64,000 nt of DNA. Origin: DASZTV01 sp035547515. GTDB lineage: Bacteria; Actinomycetota; Actinomycetes; JAFAQI01. The notes beneath the pieces were generated by a model. It saw nothing but the letters and a program-made list of their open reading frames with translations, did no database searches and was not told where the DNA came from. Position numbers and translations under genes: made by a program. Shown here piece after piece: positions 8,792-17,844 of the stretch (positions within the stretch are counted from its first letter, which is position 1; the number at the start of each line of letters is the position of its first letter). The stretch spans positions 1-64,000 of the forward strand of contig DASZUS010000077.1 of assembly GCA_035547515.1 (NCBI GenBank). The letters run 5' to 3'.

Positions 8792-9601
8792 TCATCGAGG
8801 TGGTCCCAGCGTGTACTCGCCGGTCTGCGGATGGTGGTACCAGCCGCCGGCCGCCTGGGTTCCGCCGTCGACGTGGATGGTCTGCCCGGTGATGTACGCC
8901 GACAGCTCCGAGGCCAGGAAGACCGCAGCGCCCGCCATCTCGTCGACGTGCCCGGCACGTCCCATCGGCACCATGTCGCTCATCCCGTCCAGCACCCCGT
9001 CGTGCGCGACCGCCTTCAGCCCCTCGGTCAGCGTGAAGTCGGGAGCGAGCGCGTTGACCCGGATGCCGTGCGGTGCCAGCTCGAGAGCGGCGGTCTTGGT
9101 GTAGTTGATGACGCCCGCCTTCGCCGCGGCGTACGACGCGTAGCCCGGAGCGGCGCGTACCCCTTCGATCGACGGGATCGAGATGACGCTGCCGCCGACC
9201 TTCGCCGCGACCATCGCTCGCGCGCACCGCTGCGTGCAGAGGAACACGTGGCGCAGGTTCGCGCGATAGAGCGCGTCCCAGCCGTTCTCCGAGGTCTCGA
9301 GCAAGGGCGAGTGGAAGACGCCTCCCGCGTTGTTGACCAGGATCGTGGGCGTACCGAGCTCGTCGACGGTTCGGGCCAGCGCCGCATCGACCTGCTCGGA
9401 CTCGCGGACATCGGTGGTGAGGCCGAGCCCGCCGATCTCCTTTGCCGCGTCGGCGCAGGACTCGGCGTCGCGCTCCCAGATCGCGACCGATGCGCCGAAC
9501 GCAGACAAGCCGGCGGCGATGCCGCGGCCGATGCCGGACCCGCCTCCGGTGACGACCGCGACGCGCCCGTCGAGCCGGATCTGGCTCGGGTCGATCGGCA
9601 C
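8792..9601 (-). CDS. SDR family oxidoreductase
   Basis: This is a classical short-chain dehydrogenase of 269 residues with the cofactor motif TGGGSGIGRG, NNAG at about residue 90, a catalytic serine region IPSIEG, and the YAAAK tyrosine-lysine pair. The C-terminal ITGQTIHVDGGTQAAGG is typical. An acidic residue after the second strand (IWERD) suggests NAD(H) preference. Its position between a P450 and an aldehyde dehydrogenase suggests it oxidises a hydroxyl made by the P450; that is inference. Confidence 0.9.
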   Translation of the reverse strand: MPIDPSQIRLDGRVAVVTGGGSGIGRGIAAGLSAFGASVAIWERDAESCADAAKEIGGLGLTTDVRESEQVDAALARTVDELGTPTILVNNAGGVFHSPLLETSENGWDALYRANLRHVFLCTQRCARAMVAAKVGGSVISIPSIEGVRAAPGYASYAAAKAGVINYTKTAALELAPHGIRVNALAPDFTLTEGLKAVAHDGVLDGMSDMVPMGRAGHVDEMAGAAVFLASELSAYITGQTIHVDGGTQAAGGWYHHPQTGEYTLGPPR

Positions 9602-9623
9602 AGTCGCGGGCTAGCTCAGCGGG

Positions 9624-10850
9624 CTACGACAGGACCTTGACCGGCACGTTGTGCCAGCCGGAGACGTTGGTCATCGCGACTCGGCGGGAGCCCGCGCGGT
9701 CGACCTCGAAGCGCGGCATGAAGTCCAGCAGCATGTCGATCGCGATCGCGCTTTCCATCCTCGCGAGCGCAGCTCCGAGGCAGCTGTGGATGCCGTAGCC
9801 GAACCCCACGTTCACGGCCTGGTCACGCGGCCGATCGAGGTCGAAGGTGTCGGGATTCGGGAACGCTCGCTCGTCACGGTTGGCCGCGGCAGGCACGATC
9901 ATCACTGCCTTGCCCTTGGGGATCGTCACGCCGTGCAACGTGATCTCGCGCTCGGTCCAGCGGACGGCGTACTGTGCGGGCGCCTCGAAGCGCAGCAGCT
10001 CCTCGACCGCGTTGGGGATCAGCGAGCGATCAGACTTGAGCCGCTCCCACAGCTCGGGCCGCTCGCCGAAGACGACGGCGGCGTTACCGACCAGCTTGGT
10101 CACGGTCTCCGCGCCGGCCCCGCCCAGCAGGCTGCAGAACCCGGCGATCTCGGCATCGTCGAGCGCCATCTCGGTGCCGTCCTCGCGCTGGACCCGGGCG
10201 GCGATGAGCTCGCTGATCATGTCGTCTTGCGGCTCGGCCCGCCGCTGCTGGATCAGCTCGAAGTAGAGGACGCCCGCGGCGATTCCCGCCTCCATCCCCT
10301 CCTGCGTCATGTGGATCGAGCCGGGCTCGCGCTCGAGGCTCTTGTCGATCCAGTGCCGGATCTGCTGGCGGTGTTCCGGCGGCACGCCCAGCATCGTGGT
10401 GATGATCTCCACCGGGAACAGCGCGGAGAAGTCCTGTACGACGTCGAAGCCCGCGGGGTCGCACTGCGAGAGGAACCGGGTGATCGTCGCGCGGACCATC
10501 GGCTCGAGCTTGCCAACGGCCTTCGGCGTGAAGACCCGGTTGACCAGGCTGCGCATCGTGCGGTGCTCGGGTGGGTCCATGAGGATCACCAACGGCACCG
10601 GAGGCGCCGTACCGGTCAGCACCATGCCGAGGTCGATGCCGCGCGCGGAGGAGAACGTCTCGGTGTCCCGGTATGCCGCGAGCACGTCCTCGTGGCGGGT
10701 GATCGCGAAGAAGTCGTACTTCTCGCTGTAGTACACCGGCGCCTCGTCGCGCATCCGCCGGTAGGTCTCCCACGGCGCGTTGAAGAAGTCGTCGGAGAAC
10801 GGGTCGAACTCGACCGGCCCGGAGGGTCGCGACACAGCCGCCTGCGTCAC
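9624..10850 (-). CDS. Cytochrome P450
   Basis: The 408-residue soluble P450 carries the I-helix GGAGAETVTKL, the ExxR segment EELLRFEAP, and the heme-binding loop FGYGIHSCLGAALAR with its cysteine. It has no membrane anchor and is of bacterial class I length, so it needs a separate ferredoxin and reductase. The family-type ferredoxin encoded at 17.8 kb is a candidate partner. A GTGA overlap joins its GTG start to the stop of the CoA transferase. The cluster suggests a large hydrophobic substrate. Confidence 0.92.
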   Translation of the reverse strand: MTQAAVSRPSGPVEFDPFSDDFFNAPWETYRRMRDEAPVYYSEKYDFFAITRHEDVLAAYRDTETFSSARGIDLGMVLTGTAPPVPLVILMDPPEHRTMRSLVNRVFTPKAVGKLEPMVRATITRFLSQCDPAGFDVVQDFSALFPVEIITTMLGVPPEHRQQIRHWIDKSLEREPGSIHMTQEGMEAGIAAGVLYFELIQQRRAEPQDDMISELIAARVQREDGTEMALDDAEIAGFCSLLGGAGAETVTKLVGNAAVVFGERPELWERLKSDRSLIPNAVEELLRFEAPAQYAVRWTEREITLHGVTIPKGKAVMIVPAAANRDERAFPNPDTFDLDRPRDQAVNVGFGYGIHSCLGAALARMESAIAIDMLLDFMPRFEVDRAGSRRVAMTNVSGWHNVPVKVLS

Positions 10851-12070
10851 AGGATCGCTCCTTGCTCCTTGTACTTCTCGATGTCCTCCCAGGCGACGCC
10901 GGCTTCGAGCAGCAGCTCCTCGGTGTGCTGGCCGTGCTCGGGCGCGCCCGGCGGCACGACGTGCTGCTCGTCGAACTGCACCGGGTTGACCGGCATCGCG
11001 AACTTCGCGCCCGCCATCGAGGTGATCTCAGGGATGTAGCCGTTGGCGATGACGTCGGGGTCCTCGTGCAGCTCGTACGCCGACTGGACCGGGCCCCATG
11101 CGCCGGAAAGGTTCTCGAGGATCTCGGTCCACTCGGCAAGGGTCTTCTTGGCGAACTCCTCGTCGAGGGTCGCGATCAGCTCCACACGGTTGTTGAACCG
11201 GTTCATCGGGTCCGCGTAGCGCTCATCCGTGATGAGGTCGGGCCGGCCGATCACGGTGCAGAACTCGGCGTAGAACTTGTCGCCCTGCAGCATCATCAGC
11301 GTGACGAATCGGTCGTCCTTGGTCTTGTAGTTGCCGACCAGCGGGTTCGGCGCCGACTTGCGGTCGAAGTTGGGGATCGGGCTGCTCTCGTACAGCTTCG
11401 AGCTGGTGATGTCGGGGCTGAGGTTCCACGCCGCGAGGCCCAGCAGCGAGACGTCGACCACCGAGGGCTTGCCGGTGCGCTCCTTCTTGAACAGCGCGGC
11501 GACGATGCCGCCCGCGATGGTCATGCCACCCATCACGTCGCCGAACGCCGGGCGCGGCGACACGATCGACTCCGCGTTGGGCACGCTGAGCGTCAGCTGG
11601 TGACCGACCCCGCCACGCGACCAGTAGGAGACGCCGTCGTACCCGGGCTTGTCCGCGCCGGGACCGTTGGGGCCGTACGCCGAACCCCGTACGTAGATCA
11701 CGTTGGGGTTGATCTTGCGGATGTCGTCGAGGTCGATGCCGAGCTTCTTGCGGACCTTCGGCAGGTAGTTCGTGACGAAGACGTCGGCGCCCTCGACGAG
11801 CTTGTAGAGGACTTCCTTGCCGCCCTCGGTGGCGAGGTCGATGCCGATCGACTTCTTGCCGCGGTTCGGCATCTCGATCATGTAGTTGACCCCGCCCTTG
11901 CCGGCGGGAACCAGGCCCATGGTCACCAGGCCGCGCTGCGGGTCACCGCCCTCTTTGGGCTCGACCTTGATGACATCGGCGCCCCACTCTGCGAGCACCG
12001 CGCCTGCGGCGGGAACGAAGGTCCAGGCGGCGACTTCGACCACCTTGACGCCAGCCAGGACGTCGTTCAA
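10847..12070 (-). CDS. CaiB/BaiF type III CoA transferase
   Basis: The 407-residue protein is a family III CoA transferase: VKVVEVAAWTFVPAAGAVLAEWGADVIKVE at the start (quoted in part by its features), a KKSIGIDL strand, FVTNYLPKVRKKLGID, and the aspartate-bearing PAFGDVMGGMTIAGG loop where the catalytic Asp normally lies. It should move CoA between acids without ATP. The start is the rare TTG at 12070, supported by AAGGGGG about eight bases upstream. It overlaps the P450 start by four bases. Confidence 0.88.
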   Translation of the reverse strand: MNDVLAGVKVVEVAAWTFVPAAGAVLAEWGADVIKVEPKEGGDPQRGLVTMGLVPAGKGGVNYMIEMPNRGKKSIGIDLATEGGKEVLYKLVEGADVFVTNYLPKVRKKLGIDLDDIRKINPNVIYVRGSAYGPNGPGADKPGYDGVSYWSRGGVGHQLTLSVPNAESIVSPRPAFGDVMGGMTIAGGIVAALFKKERTGKPSVVDVSLLGLAAWNLSPDITSSKLYESSPIPNFDRKSAPNPLVGNYKTKDDRFVTLMMLQGDKFYAEFCTVIGRPDLITDERYADPMNRFNNRVELIATLDEEFAKKTLAEWTEILENLSGAWGPVQSAYELHEDPDVIANGYIPEITSMAGAKFAMPVNPVQFDEQHVVPPGAPEHGQHTEELLLEAGVAWEDIEKYKEQGAIL

Positions 12071-12118
12071 CGAGCTGCCCCCTTAAGCGGGTATCTGGGT
12101 TGTTGCGAGCTGCCGCAG

Positions 12119-13315
12119 CTAGGCGCTGACCGGCACCTTGATCTTCAGCAGGTTGCACATGTTGCCACCCATGATCAGCTCGATGTCGGACTGCGGTAGA
12201 CCCGCCAGGTCGTCGACGTAGCTGATCGGGTCCTTGAGGCCCTCGGGGTGAGGCCAGTCCGAGCCGAAGACGACACGGTCCGCCCCGACCAGCTGCACGA
12301 TGTCGGTGAAGTTGTCCTCCCAGAACGGGGAGATGTAGACGCAGCGCTTGAACGCCTCGATCGGGTTCTCGCCGAACTCCTGCGGCATCTTCTTGTAGAC
12401 GCTCGTCAGGTTCTCGAACAGGTGCGGCACCCAGGCGGCGCCGTTCTCGATGGACAGGATGCGCAGGTCGGGGTTGCGGGTCAGCGCGCCGTGGCAGACC
12501 AGCGCCATCATCGCGTCCTCGATCGGGCGGTGGCCCATCGCCGCCATCCGGAAGGCGGTCGGCCGGAACGGCAGGAACTCCCGTGCCGGCTCCCACGCGT
12601 TGAGCAGCTCGGCGTACCCGGAGTCCGAGGCGTGCATCGCGACCGGGATGCCCGCCTTCACGCACTCGGCCCAGAACGGGTCGAACTCGGGCAGGCCGAA
12701 GGAGCGGCTGCCCTGGTAGCTCGGGACCGGGGCCGGCCGGACCAGCACGGTCTTGGCGCCGCGCTCGAGGCACCAGTGCAGCTCTTCGATGGCGCGGTCG
12801 ACATGAGGCAGCGTGATGACCGGCGTGGAGAAGATCCGGCCCTCGTAGTCGAACTGCCACTGCTCGTACATCCACTCGTTGAGCGCGTGGATGACGTCGA
12901 TCGTCAGGTCCGGGTCGTCCTTCATCCGCTCCTCGACGAGGCTGGCCAGCGTCGGGAACATCAGGCTGTAGTCGAGGCCTAGCTCGTCCATGACCTCGAG
13001 CCGCGCCTTGGGCTCGCGGAAGGCGGGAATCGCCTTCATCGGCTCGCCCATGACCTCGCGGAACGACTTCCCCTCCGGATTGCCGTGGCGGAAGTAGTCC
13101 TCCTGGGCTCCGGGGCGGGCGACGACCTCGAACGTCGGGTTCGGGATGTAGTCGCTGATCTGCCCGCGTACGACGATCTTGGTCCGGCCGCGCACGTCGA
13201 TGTAGTCGATCGCGTTCTTGGCGTGGTCCGGCAGGAACTTCGTCAGTGCTTCACGCGGCTCGTAGAAGTGGTTGTCCGCGTCGAAGACCGGAAAGCTCAG
13301 CTCGCGAGACGGCAC
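12119..13315 (-). CDS. Amidohydrolase (ACMSD-like metal-dependent hydrolase/decarboxylase family)
   Basis: This 398-residue protein is an amidohydrolase-2 family TIM barrel. The N-terminal FPVFDADNHFYEP holds the first metal ligands, MFPTLASLVEERM and NEWMYEQW follow, and GSDWPHPEG at the end carries the catalytic aspartate. Relatives remove carboxyl groups or hydrolyse rings and are frequent in steroid and aromatic clusters of actinobacteria. I use the GTG at 13315, preceded by GAGGGAG five bases upstream; the longer frame has no family sequence. It is the first gene of the leftward operon. Confidence 0.82.
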   Translation of the reverse strand: MPSRELSFPVFDADNHFYEPREALTKFLPDHAKNAIDYIDVRGRTKIVVRGQISDYIPNPTFEVVARPGAQEDYFRHGNPEGKSFREVMGEPMKAIPAFREPKARLEVMDELGLDYSLMFPTLASLVEERMKDDPDLTIDVIHALNEWMYEQWQFDYEGRIFSTPVITLPHVDRAIEELHWCLERGAKTVLVRPAPVPSYQGSRSFGLPEFDPFWAECVKAGIPVAMHASDSGYAELLNAWEPAREFLPFRPTAFRMAAMGHRPIEDAMMALVCHGALTRNPDLRILSIENGAAWVPHLFENLTSVYKKMPQEFGENPIEAFKRCVYISPFWEDNFTDIVQLVGADRVVFGSDWPHPEGLKDPISYVDDLAGLPQSDIELIMGGNMCNLLKIKVPVSA

Positions 13316-13431
13316 GGGGACTCCCTCGTCAGGGCACTGATTCGACCTGTGTTTGCGCTTGCAAGAGCGACGGTTGCCACTCGTGAGAATGACGTTACCA
13401 CCTCGCTGAGAGCCTCCGCTACGGTTCCTTC
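13316..13431. promoter_or_regulatory. Divergent promoter region
   Basis: The 116-bp region holds the start signals of the leftward seven-gene operon and of the rightward thioesterase. It contains CTTGCAAG (an 8-bp palindrome) and GAGAATGACGTTACC at about 13385-13399. A similar string occurs before the fusion gene at 39.6 kb, and a weaker match before the TetR gene at 18.8 kb. Either may be a regulator site, but neither is proven. It does not match the CAAGnnCTTG half-site pattern of KstR2 boxes. Confidence 0.4.
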
Positions 13432-14274
13432 GTGCCCCTCGACCTCGCCAATCTGATCGCCCGTCTCGAGCTCCGGGAGACCGCTTCCGGGCGCTACGAC
13501 GGGGACAATCTCGACCTCGACTACCGGCGCGTGTTCGGGGGCCAGATCCTCGCGCAGACCATCGAGGCGCTGCACCGGCACAGCGACGGCAAGTCGCTGA
13601 AGTCACTGTGGCAGCAGTTCCCGCGCGAGGGCGACGTGGCGCTGCCGATGACCTACGAGGTCACGGTTCACCAGGCCGGCCGGACCTTCGCGACGCTCGG
13701 CGTACAGGCCTCTCAGCAGGGCAAGGTGGTCAGCGTCGCCGCCGCGTCCCTGCACGTGCCCGAAGAGGGTCTGTCCCACCCGGCGTCGCCGCCTTCGGTG
13801 CCGGGGCCGGAGGCCGGCAAGACCACTGTGATCGACATGATCCCGTGGGAGATCTCGGTCATCACCGATGCCGACCTCAGCTCCGCCGACGTTCACCCGC
13901 CGCACTACCAGTGGTGGCAGCGCACTCCGGATGTCTCCTCGCTGCTCGCTGACTCGGGCAGCGCCGACGACACCGACTGGCTGCACCAGGCGCTGCTCGC
14001 GCACTCGACCGATCTGACGGTGATCGGTACCGCGCTGCTGCCGGTCGAGGGGCTCTCGCAGGCCGACACCGGGACCAAGTTCCACTCCGCGGTCACGTCG
14101 CACACGATGTGGTTCCATCAGCCGTTCCGGATGGACGAGTGGCTGCTCGTCGACCAGGTGTCGCCCGTGCTCGCCGGCAGTCGCGGCTTCGGGCGCGGCG
14201 ACGTGTGGACCCAGGACGGCCGCCTGGTCGCCAGCTTCGCTCAGGAGTCGATGATCCGCCCGCTCGCCCAGTAA
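13432..14274 (+). CDS. tesB: TesB-type acyl-CoA thioesterase II
   Basis: The 280-residue protein has the double hot-dog fold of TesB: an N-terminal half with RVFGGQILAQTIEA and SLWQQFPREGD, and a C-terminal half with SHTMWFHQPFRMDEWLLVDQVSP, GSRGFGRGDVWTQDG and LVASFAQESMIRP. It releases free CoA from acyl-CoAs, which relieves CoA sequestration during degradation of bulky substrates. It starts with GTG. It is convergent with a hydratase gene across only 17 bp, with no clear terminator. Confidence 0.88.
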   Translation: MPLDLANLIARLELRETASGRYDGDNLDLDYRRVFGGQILAQTIEALHRHSDGKSLKSLWQQFPREGDVALPMTYEVTVHQAGRTFATLGVQASQQGKVVSVAAASLHVPEEGLSHPASPPSVPGPEAGKTTVIDMIPWEISVITDADLSSADVHPPHYQWWQRTPDVSSLLADSGSADDTDWLHQALLAHSTDLTVIGTALLPVEGLSQADTGTKFHSAVTSHTMWFHQPFRMDEWLLVDQVSPVLAGSRGFGRGDVWTQDGRLVASFAQESMIRPLAQ

Positions 14275-14291
14275 CGCTCCTTGCTTGGGGG

Positions 14292-15095
14292 CTACTTCTT
14301 GGCGGCGATCTCCTTCTTCATCGCTTCGAGGTCGACCAGCACCGGGTAGCCGCACTCGGTCATCGCGTGGCCGTGGCCGAGCGTGTGCACGTCGAACACC
14401 GCCTGCACCGCGTTGGTGAAGCCCTGGATATCGAGGGTCTGGTTGACCGCGCGCTTGGCCATCCGCAACGCCCACGGGTGCTTGCTGGCGATCTCCAAGG
14501 CGAGCTCACGGGTCGCGGTCTGCAGATCGTCGAGCGGTACGACGCGGTTGACCATGCCGACCGCTTTGGCCTCCTCGGCGGTGATCGCGCGACCCGTGAA
14601 CAGGATCTCCTTGGCCAACCGCGCGCCGAGCTCCCAGGTGTGCCCGTGGTACTCCACCCCGCCGATGCCCATCGCGACCACGGGGTCGGAGAACTTCGCG
14701 TTGTCCGCGGCGACGATCAGGTCGCAGGGCCAGGCCAGCAGCAGGCCACCGGCGATGCAGACACCCTGCACCGCGGCGATCGAGGGCTTCGGCACGTTGC
14801 GCCAGTGCAGCGAGTACCCGACGTACTGCCGGGTCTCGATCTTGTAGATGTCCTGCACGGTCCACTTCTTGGCGGCCTCGCTGTCGCCGCCACGCATGTC
14901 GTGCCCGGAGGAGAAGTGCTTCCCGTTGGCGTTGAGGACGATGACCTTCACGTCGTCGTCGTTCTCCGCCATCGTCCAGCACGCATCGAGGCGATGCAGC
15001 AGATCGGGGTTCTGCGCGTTCGCGGCCTCGGGCCGGTTGAGGGTGAGCGTCGCGATGCCTTCGGAGACGTCGTACAGAACCAGGTCGTCGCTCAC
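14292..15095 (-). CDS. Enoyl-CoA hydratase/isomerase family protein
   Basis: A 267-residue crotonase-fold protein: ATLTLNRPEAANAQN, an oxyanion-hole region FSSGHDMRGGDSE, IAGGLLLAWPCDLIVAAD, and MGIGGVEYHGHTWELGARLAKE. The second catalytic segment is the GVEYHGH version seen in actinobacterial degraders, not the usual LPEVGL(L)PG. The last residues are lysine-rich. It probably hydrates the product of the two dehydrogenases next to it. AGGAG lies before its GTG start. It is the last gene of the TetR-led operon. Confidence 0.88.
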   Translation of the reverse strand: MSDDLVLYDVSEGIATLTLNRPEAANAQNPDLLHRLDACWTMAENDDDVKVIVLNANGKHFSSGHDMRGGDSEAAKKWTVQDIYKIETRQYVGYSLHWRNVPKPSIAAVQGVCIAGGLLLAWPCDLIVAADNAKFSDPVVAMGIGGVEYHGHTWELGARLAKEILFTGRAITAEEAKAVGMVNRVVPLDDLQTATRELALEIASKHPWALRMAKRAVNQTLDIQGFTNAVQAVFDVHTLGHGHAMTECGYPVLVDLEAMKKEIAAKK

Positions 15096-15151
15096 GGTGG
15101 ATCTCCTCTTGCTCAGTTGGGTACGGCGGAAATCTAGTAGGGGTTTCGCTG

Positions 15152-16318
15152 TCAGTAAGGCCTAGGCAGCCCGAGCACGTGCTGGGCGATGATGTTGCGC
15201 TGGATCTCGCTGGTGCCGGCGTAGATCGTGGTCCCCTTCGCGTTGCGTACGGCGTACTCGATCTCGCCGCCTTGCAGCGTGGTCGGGTCGCCCCACGCCC
15301 GCAACCCGTCGGCGCCGACCAGCTCCAGCGTCTCGTCGGCCTGGGCCTCCAGCCGCTCGGTGCTGAACAGCTTCGCCATCGAGCCCCGGCCATGGCCGTC
15401 GAGGTTGTGCAGCCCACTGGTGATGGCACGCCGTTGCAGCAGCAGGGAGACCTCGATCTCGGCGTGCGAGCGACCGATCCGCTCGCGGATCGCGGGGTCC
15501 TCGACGCGAGGCCGGCCATCGTCGTCCGTCGCCGCAACGGCCCAGGCTTCGAACGCCTCGACCAGCCGCATCTGCTCTCCGACGAACGCCGCCGTGTGCT
15601 CGTGCATGAACGCGGCGGCCATGACGTTCCAGCCGCCGTCGACCTCGCCGATCCGCCATGCGTCGTCGACGTACACGTCGTTGTAGAAGGTGATGTTGGT
15701 GCGCTCGCCGGACATCGTCCGGACCTCCTGCACCTCGACGCCGGGCTGGTCCAGCGGCACGAGGAAGGTCGTGAGGCCCCGATGCTTCGGCGCTTCAGGA
15801 TTCGTCCGCGCGAGCATGAAGACGTAGTCCGCGATCTGCGCGTTCGTCGTGAACATCTTCGAGCCGTTGATGCGCCAGCCGTCGCCCGAGCGCTCGGCGC
15901 GCGTCGCGGCGGCTGCGGCGTCGGAGCCGTTCTCCGGCTCGGTGAAGCCGAGCGCGATGACGATCTCGCCGCGCAGCGCCTTCGACACCACCTCGTCGCG
16001 CTGCGCCGGGGTGCCCATCAATGCGATGACGTGGGAGACGGTCATCGTCGTACCGATGGCATACATCGGCGCGTTGCGATACTGCATCTCCTCCCGCAGC
16101 CCGATCAGCTCGCGGGGGTCGCGACCCGCGCCACCGAGCTCCGACGCCCAGTCGAGGCCGAGCAGGCCTGCTTCCGCGAGCGCCTTGGCGAACCCGGCGT
16201 CGTGGTTGGTGCCGGTCAGGTAACAGCGCTCGAGGATGTCCGGAGTCAGGTGCTCGTCCAGGAACGCCCGCGCCTTCGCACGCAGTGCGTCACTGCCCTC
16301 CCCCAGCCGGAAGTCCAT
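15152..16318 (-). CDS. Acyl-CoA dehydrogenase, larger subunit of a likely heteromer
   Basis: The 388-residue flavoprotein has the acyl-CoA dehydrogenase pattern: GLLGLDWASELGGAGRD, GFTEPENGSDAAAAA, the FAD-contacting ITFYNDVYVDD, and the C-terminal GTTIYAGTSEIQRNIIAQHVLG. Its start codon follows the stop of the next dehydrogenase with no gap (TAGATG). Adjacent pairs of unequal dehydrogenases are characteristic of the alpha2beta2 enzymes that act on steroid-CoA esters in actinobacteria, and that is the likely assembly here. A 56-bp gap separates it from the downstream hydratase. Confidence 0.9.
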   Translation of the reverse strand: MDFRLGEGSDALRAKARAFLDEHLTPDILERCYLTGTNHDAGFAKALAEAGLLGLDWASELGGAGRDPRELIGLREEMQYRNAPMYAIGTTMTVSHVIALMGTPAQRDEVVSKALRGEIVIALGFTEPENGSDAAAAATRAERSGDGWRINGSKMFTTNAQIADYVFMLARTNPEAPKHRGLTTFLVPLDQPGVEVQEVRTMSGERTNITFYNDVYVDDAWRIGEVDGGWNVMAAAFMHEHTAAFVGEQMRLVEAFEAWAVAATDDDGRPRVEDPAIRERIGRSHAEIEVSLLLQRRAITSGLHNLDGHGRGSMAKLFSTERLEAQADETLELVGADGLRAWGDPTTLQGGEIEYAVRNAKGTTIYAGTSEIQRNIIAQHVLGLPRPY

Positions 16319-17329
16319 CTAGACCGCCGCCAGCCGTAGGTCGGCCACGCGCCGGAAACTGGCCTGTGGGCTCTCGAGCACCGCCGCCCAGCTCCGCGCT
16401 CTGCGGTAGTACAGCTGGATCGGGTACTCCAGCATGAACCCGTAGCCGCCGTGGAAGTGCAGCGCGTAATAGCTCGTGTCACGCGCGGTCTCGGCGGCGA
16501 AGCCCAGGGCCATCGCGGCGAGCTCCGCGAACCGCGCGGGCTCCTCGTCCTGCGCCCAGGCGGCCTCGTGGACCAGGAGCTCGCTGCCATCGACCTCGCT
16601 GGCCCGATCCGCCAACGGGTGGGCCACGCCCTGGAACGAGCCGAGGGTGCGGTCGAACGCCTTGCGCTCGAGCACGTAGCTCACCCCGATCTCGAGAGCG
16701 CGCGCCGCAAGGCCGGTGAGCGCGGCGGCGGTCAGCACCCGCCACTCGTCGGTGGCCGTCTGGTACGCCGACAAAGCAGCGGGACCGGAGGCGAGCACCC
16801 GGTCGGTCGCCGCCACCGAGACGTCCGCGACCGGCTGGCAACCGAGGGTCGCGACGGCGCTGGCGCGGCCCTCAGTCTCGACCAGGACCAGGTCCTCGCC
16901 CCTGGCGACGATCACCGCATCGGCAACCGCGCCAGCGGGGACGAGCTGCGCCTGGTCGCCGCGCGGCCGACGGACCGCGAGCGTCACCAACCGGCCGTCG
17001 TGGATCTCACCGACGACATCGGCCGCGGGTTCGCCGAGCGCGGCCAGCAGGCGCGCTGCGACCTGGGCCTCGACCAGCGGGGCAGGCGCGACGTAGCGAC
17101 CGTGCTGCTCCGCGACCAGCGCGAGGTCGAGCAACGTCGCGCCACCACCTCCGGCCGACTCCGGCAGCGCCATCTCCACCGCACCCATGTCGAGCAGCCG
17201 CCGCCACAGCTCCGGCGAGTGGCCCAGTGGCTCGCATGCGCGCACCGCCTCAGGCGGCGACGCATCGGCGTACAGGGCGGCGAACGCGTCGACGAGCTGG
17301 CGCTGCTCCGCGCTGGGATTGACGTCCAT
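16319..17329 (-). CDS. Acyl-CoA dehydrogenase, smaller partner subunit
   Basis: This 336-residue protein is a divergent acyl-CoA dehydrogenase: LLDMGAVEMALPESAGGGG, a poorly conserved middle domain, and a better conserved C-terminal helical domain with YVLERKAFDRTLGSFQGVAH and YYALHFHGGYGFMLEYPIQLYYRRA. The middle (FAD- and substrate-binding) part lacks the usual GFTEP-type motif, as expected of the smaller subunit of a heteromer. The ATG at 17329 lies two bases after the thioesterase stop; upstream in-frame sequence belongs to other genes. Confidence 0.85.
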   Translation of the reverse strand: MDVNPSAEQRQLVDAFAALYADASPPEAVRACEPLGHSPELWRRLLDMGAVEMALPESAGGGGATLLDLALVAEQHGRYVAPAPLVEAQVAARLLAALGEPAADVVGEIHDGRLVTLAVRRPRGDQAQLVPAGAVADAVIVARGEDLVLVETEGRASAVATLGCQPVADVSVAATDRVLASGPAALSAYQTATDEWRVLTAAALTGLAARALEIGVSYVLERKAFDRTLGSFQGVAHPLADRASEVDGSELLVHEAAWAQDEEPARFAELAAMALGFAAETARDTSYYALHFHGGYGFMLEYPIQLYYRRARSWAAVLESPQASFRRVADLRLAAV

Positions 17330-17331
17330 CG

Positions 17332-17844
17332 CTACTCGGTGTCCGGCCGCGGCAACGGGCCGCGCAGGTCGAGCTGGCCTTCGCGGAGCTCGAGCACGAC
17401 GAACGTCGTCGTCGCCGTGGCACACCACTTGTCGTCGCGGCCCGCGTCGTAGACCTCGACCCGGATCACGCACATGCGCTTGCCCTGCCGCAGCACCGTG
17501 GCCTCGGCACGCGCCGGTCCGACCGTGACGGCGGACATGAAGTGGAGGTTCATGTCCGAGGTAGCCGCGCTGTGACCGGGCGGCAGCGATGCGATCGCCG
17601 CGCGGCCCGCGACGATGTCGACCAGCGTCGCGAGCAGGCCCCCTTGCAGCCCACCGCGGCTGTTGGCCAGCTGAGGGCGCAGCGGCAGCTCCATCGCGAG
17701 GTCGCAGCCCTCCGCCGGCACGTCGTACATCCCGAGCTGGCCGAGGATGTGCCGCTTCGAGCCTTCGCGAATCGTCTCGGCTCGGCCCTCTTCCTCGAGC
17801 CAGAGCTCGCCCACCTCGGCCGGATCGATGGTCGGCCGGCTCAT
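17332..17844 (-). CDS. PaaI-type hot-dog thioesterase
   Basis: The 170-residue protein has one hot-dog domain: ANSRGGLQGGLLATLVDIVAG contains the conserved glycines and the Asp of the helix, followed by SDMNLHFMSAV and VRQGKRM-like strands (VLRQGKRMCVIRVEV). It likely hydrolyses an acyl-CoA of this pathway. Its ATG at 17844 overlaps the ferredoxin stop (ATGA); an upstream ATG would lie inside the ferredoxin gene. The stop is two bases from the dehydrogenase ATG, so the genes should be co-translated. Confidence 0.8.
   Translation of the reverse strand: MSRPTIDPAEVGELWLEEEGRAETIREGSKRHILGQLGMYDVPAEGCDLAMELPLRPQLANSRGGLQGGLLATLVDIVAGRAAIASLPPGHSAATSDMNLHFMSAVTVGPARAEATVLRQGKRMCVIRVEVYDAGRDDKWCATATTTFVVLELREGQLDLRGPLPRPDTE

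Noticed and set aside
13316..13431. CTTGCAAG as a KstR2 box
   Set aside because: KstR2 sites have CAAGnnCTTG; the orientation of the half-sites here is reversed.
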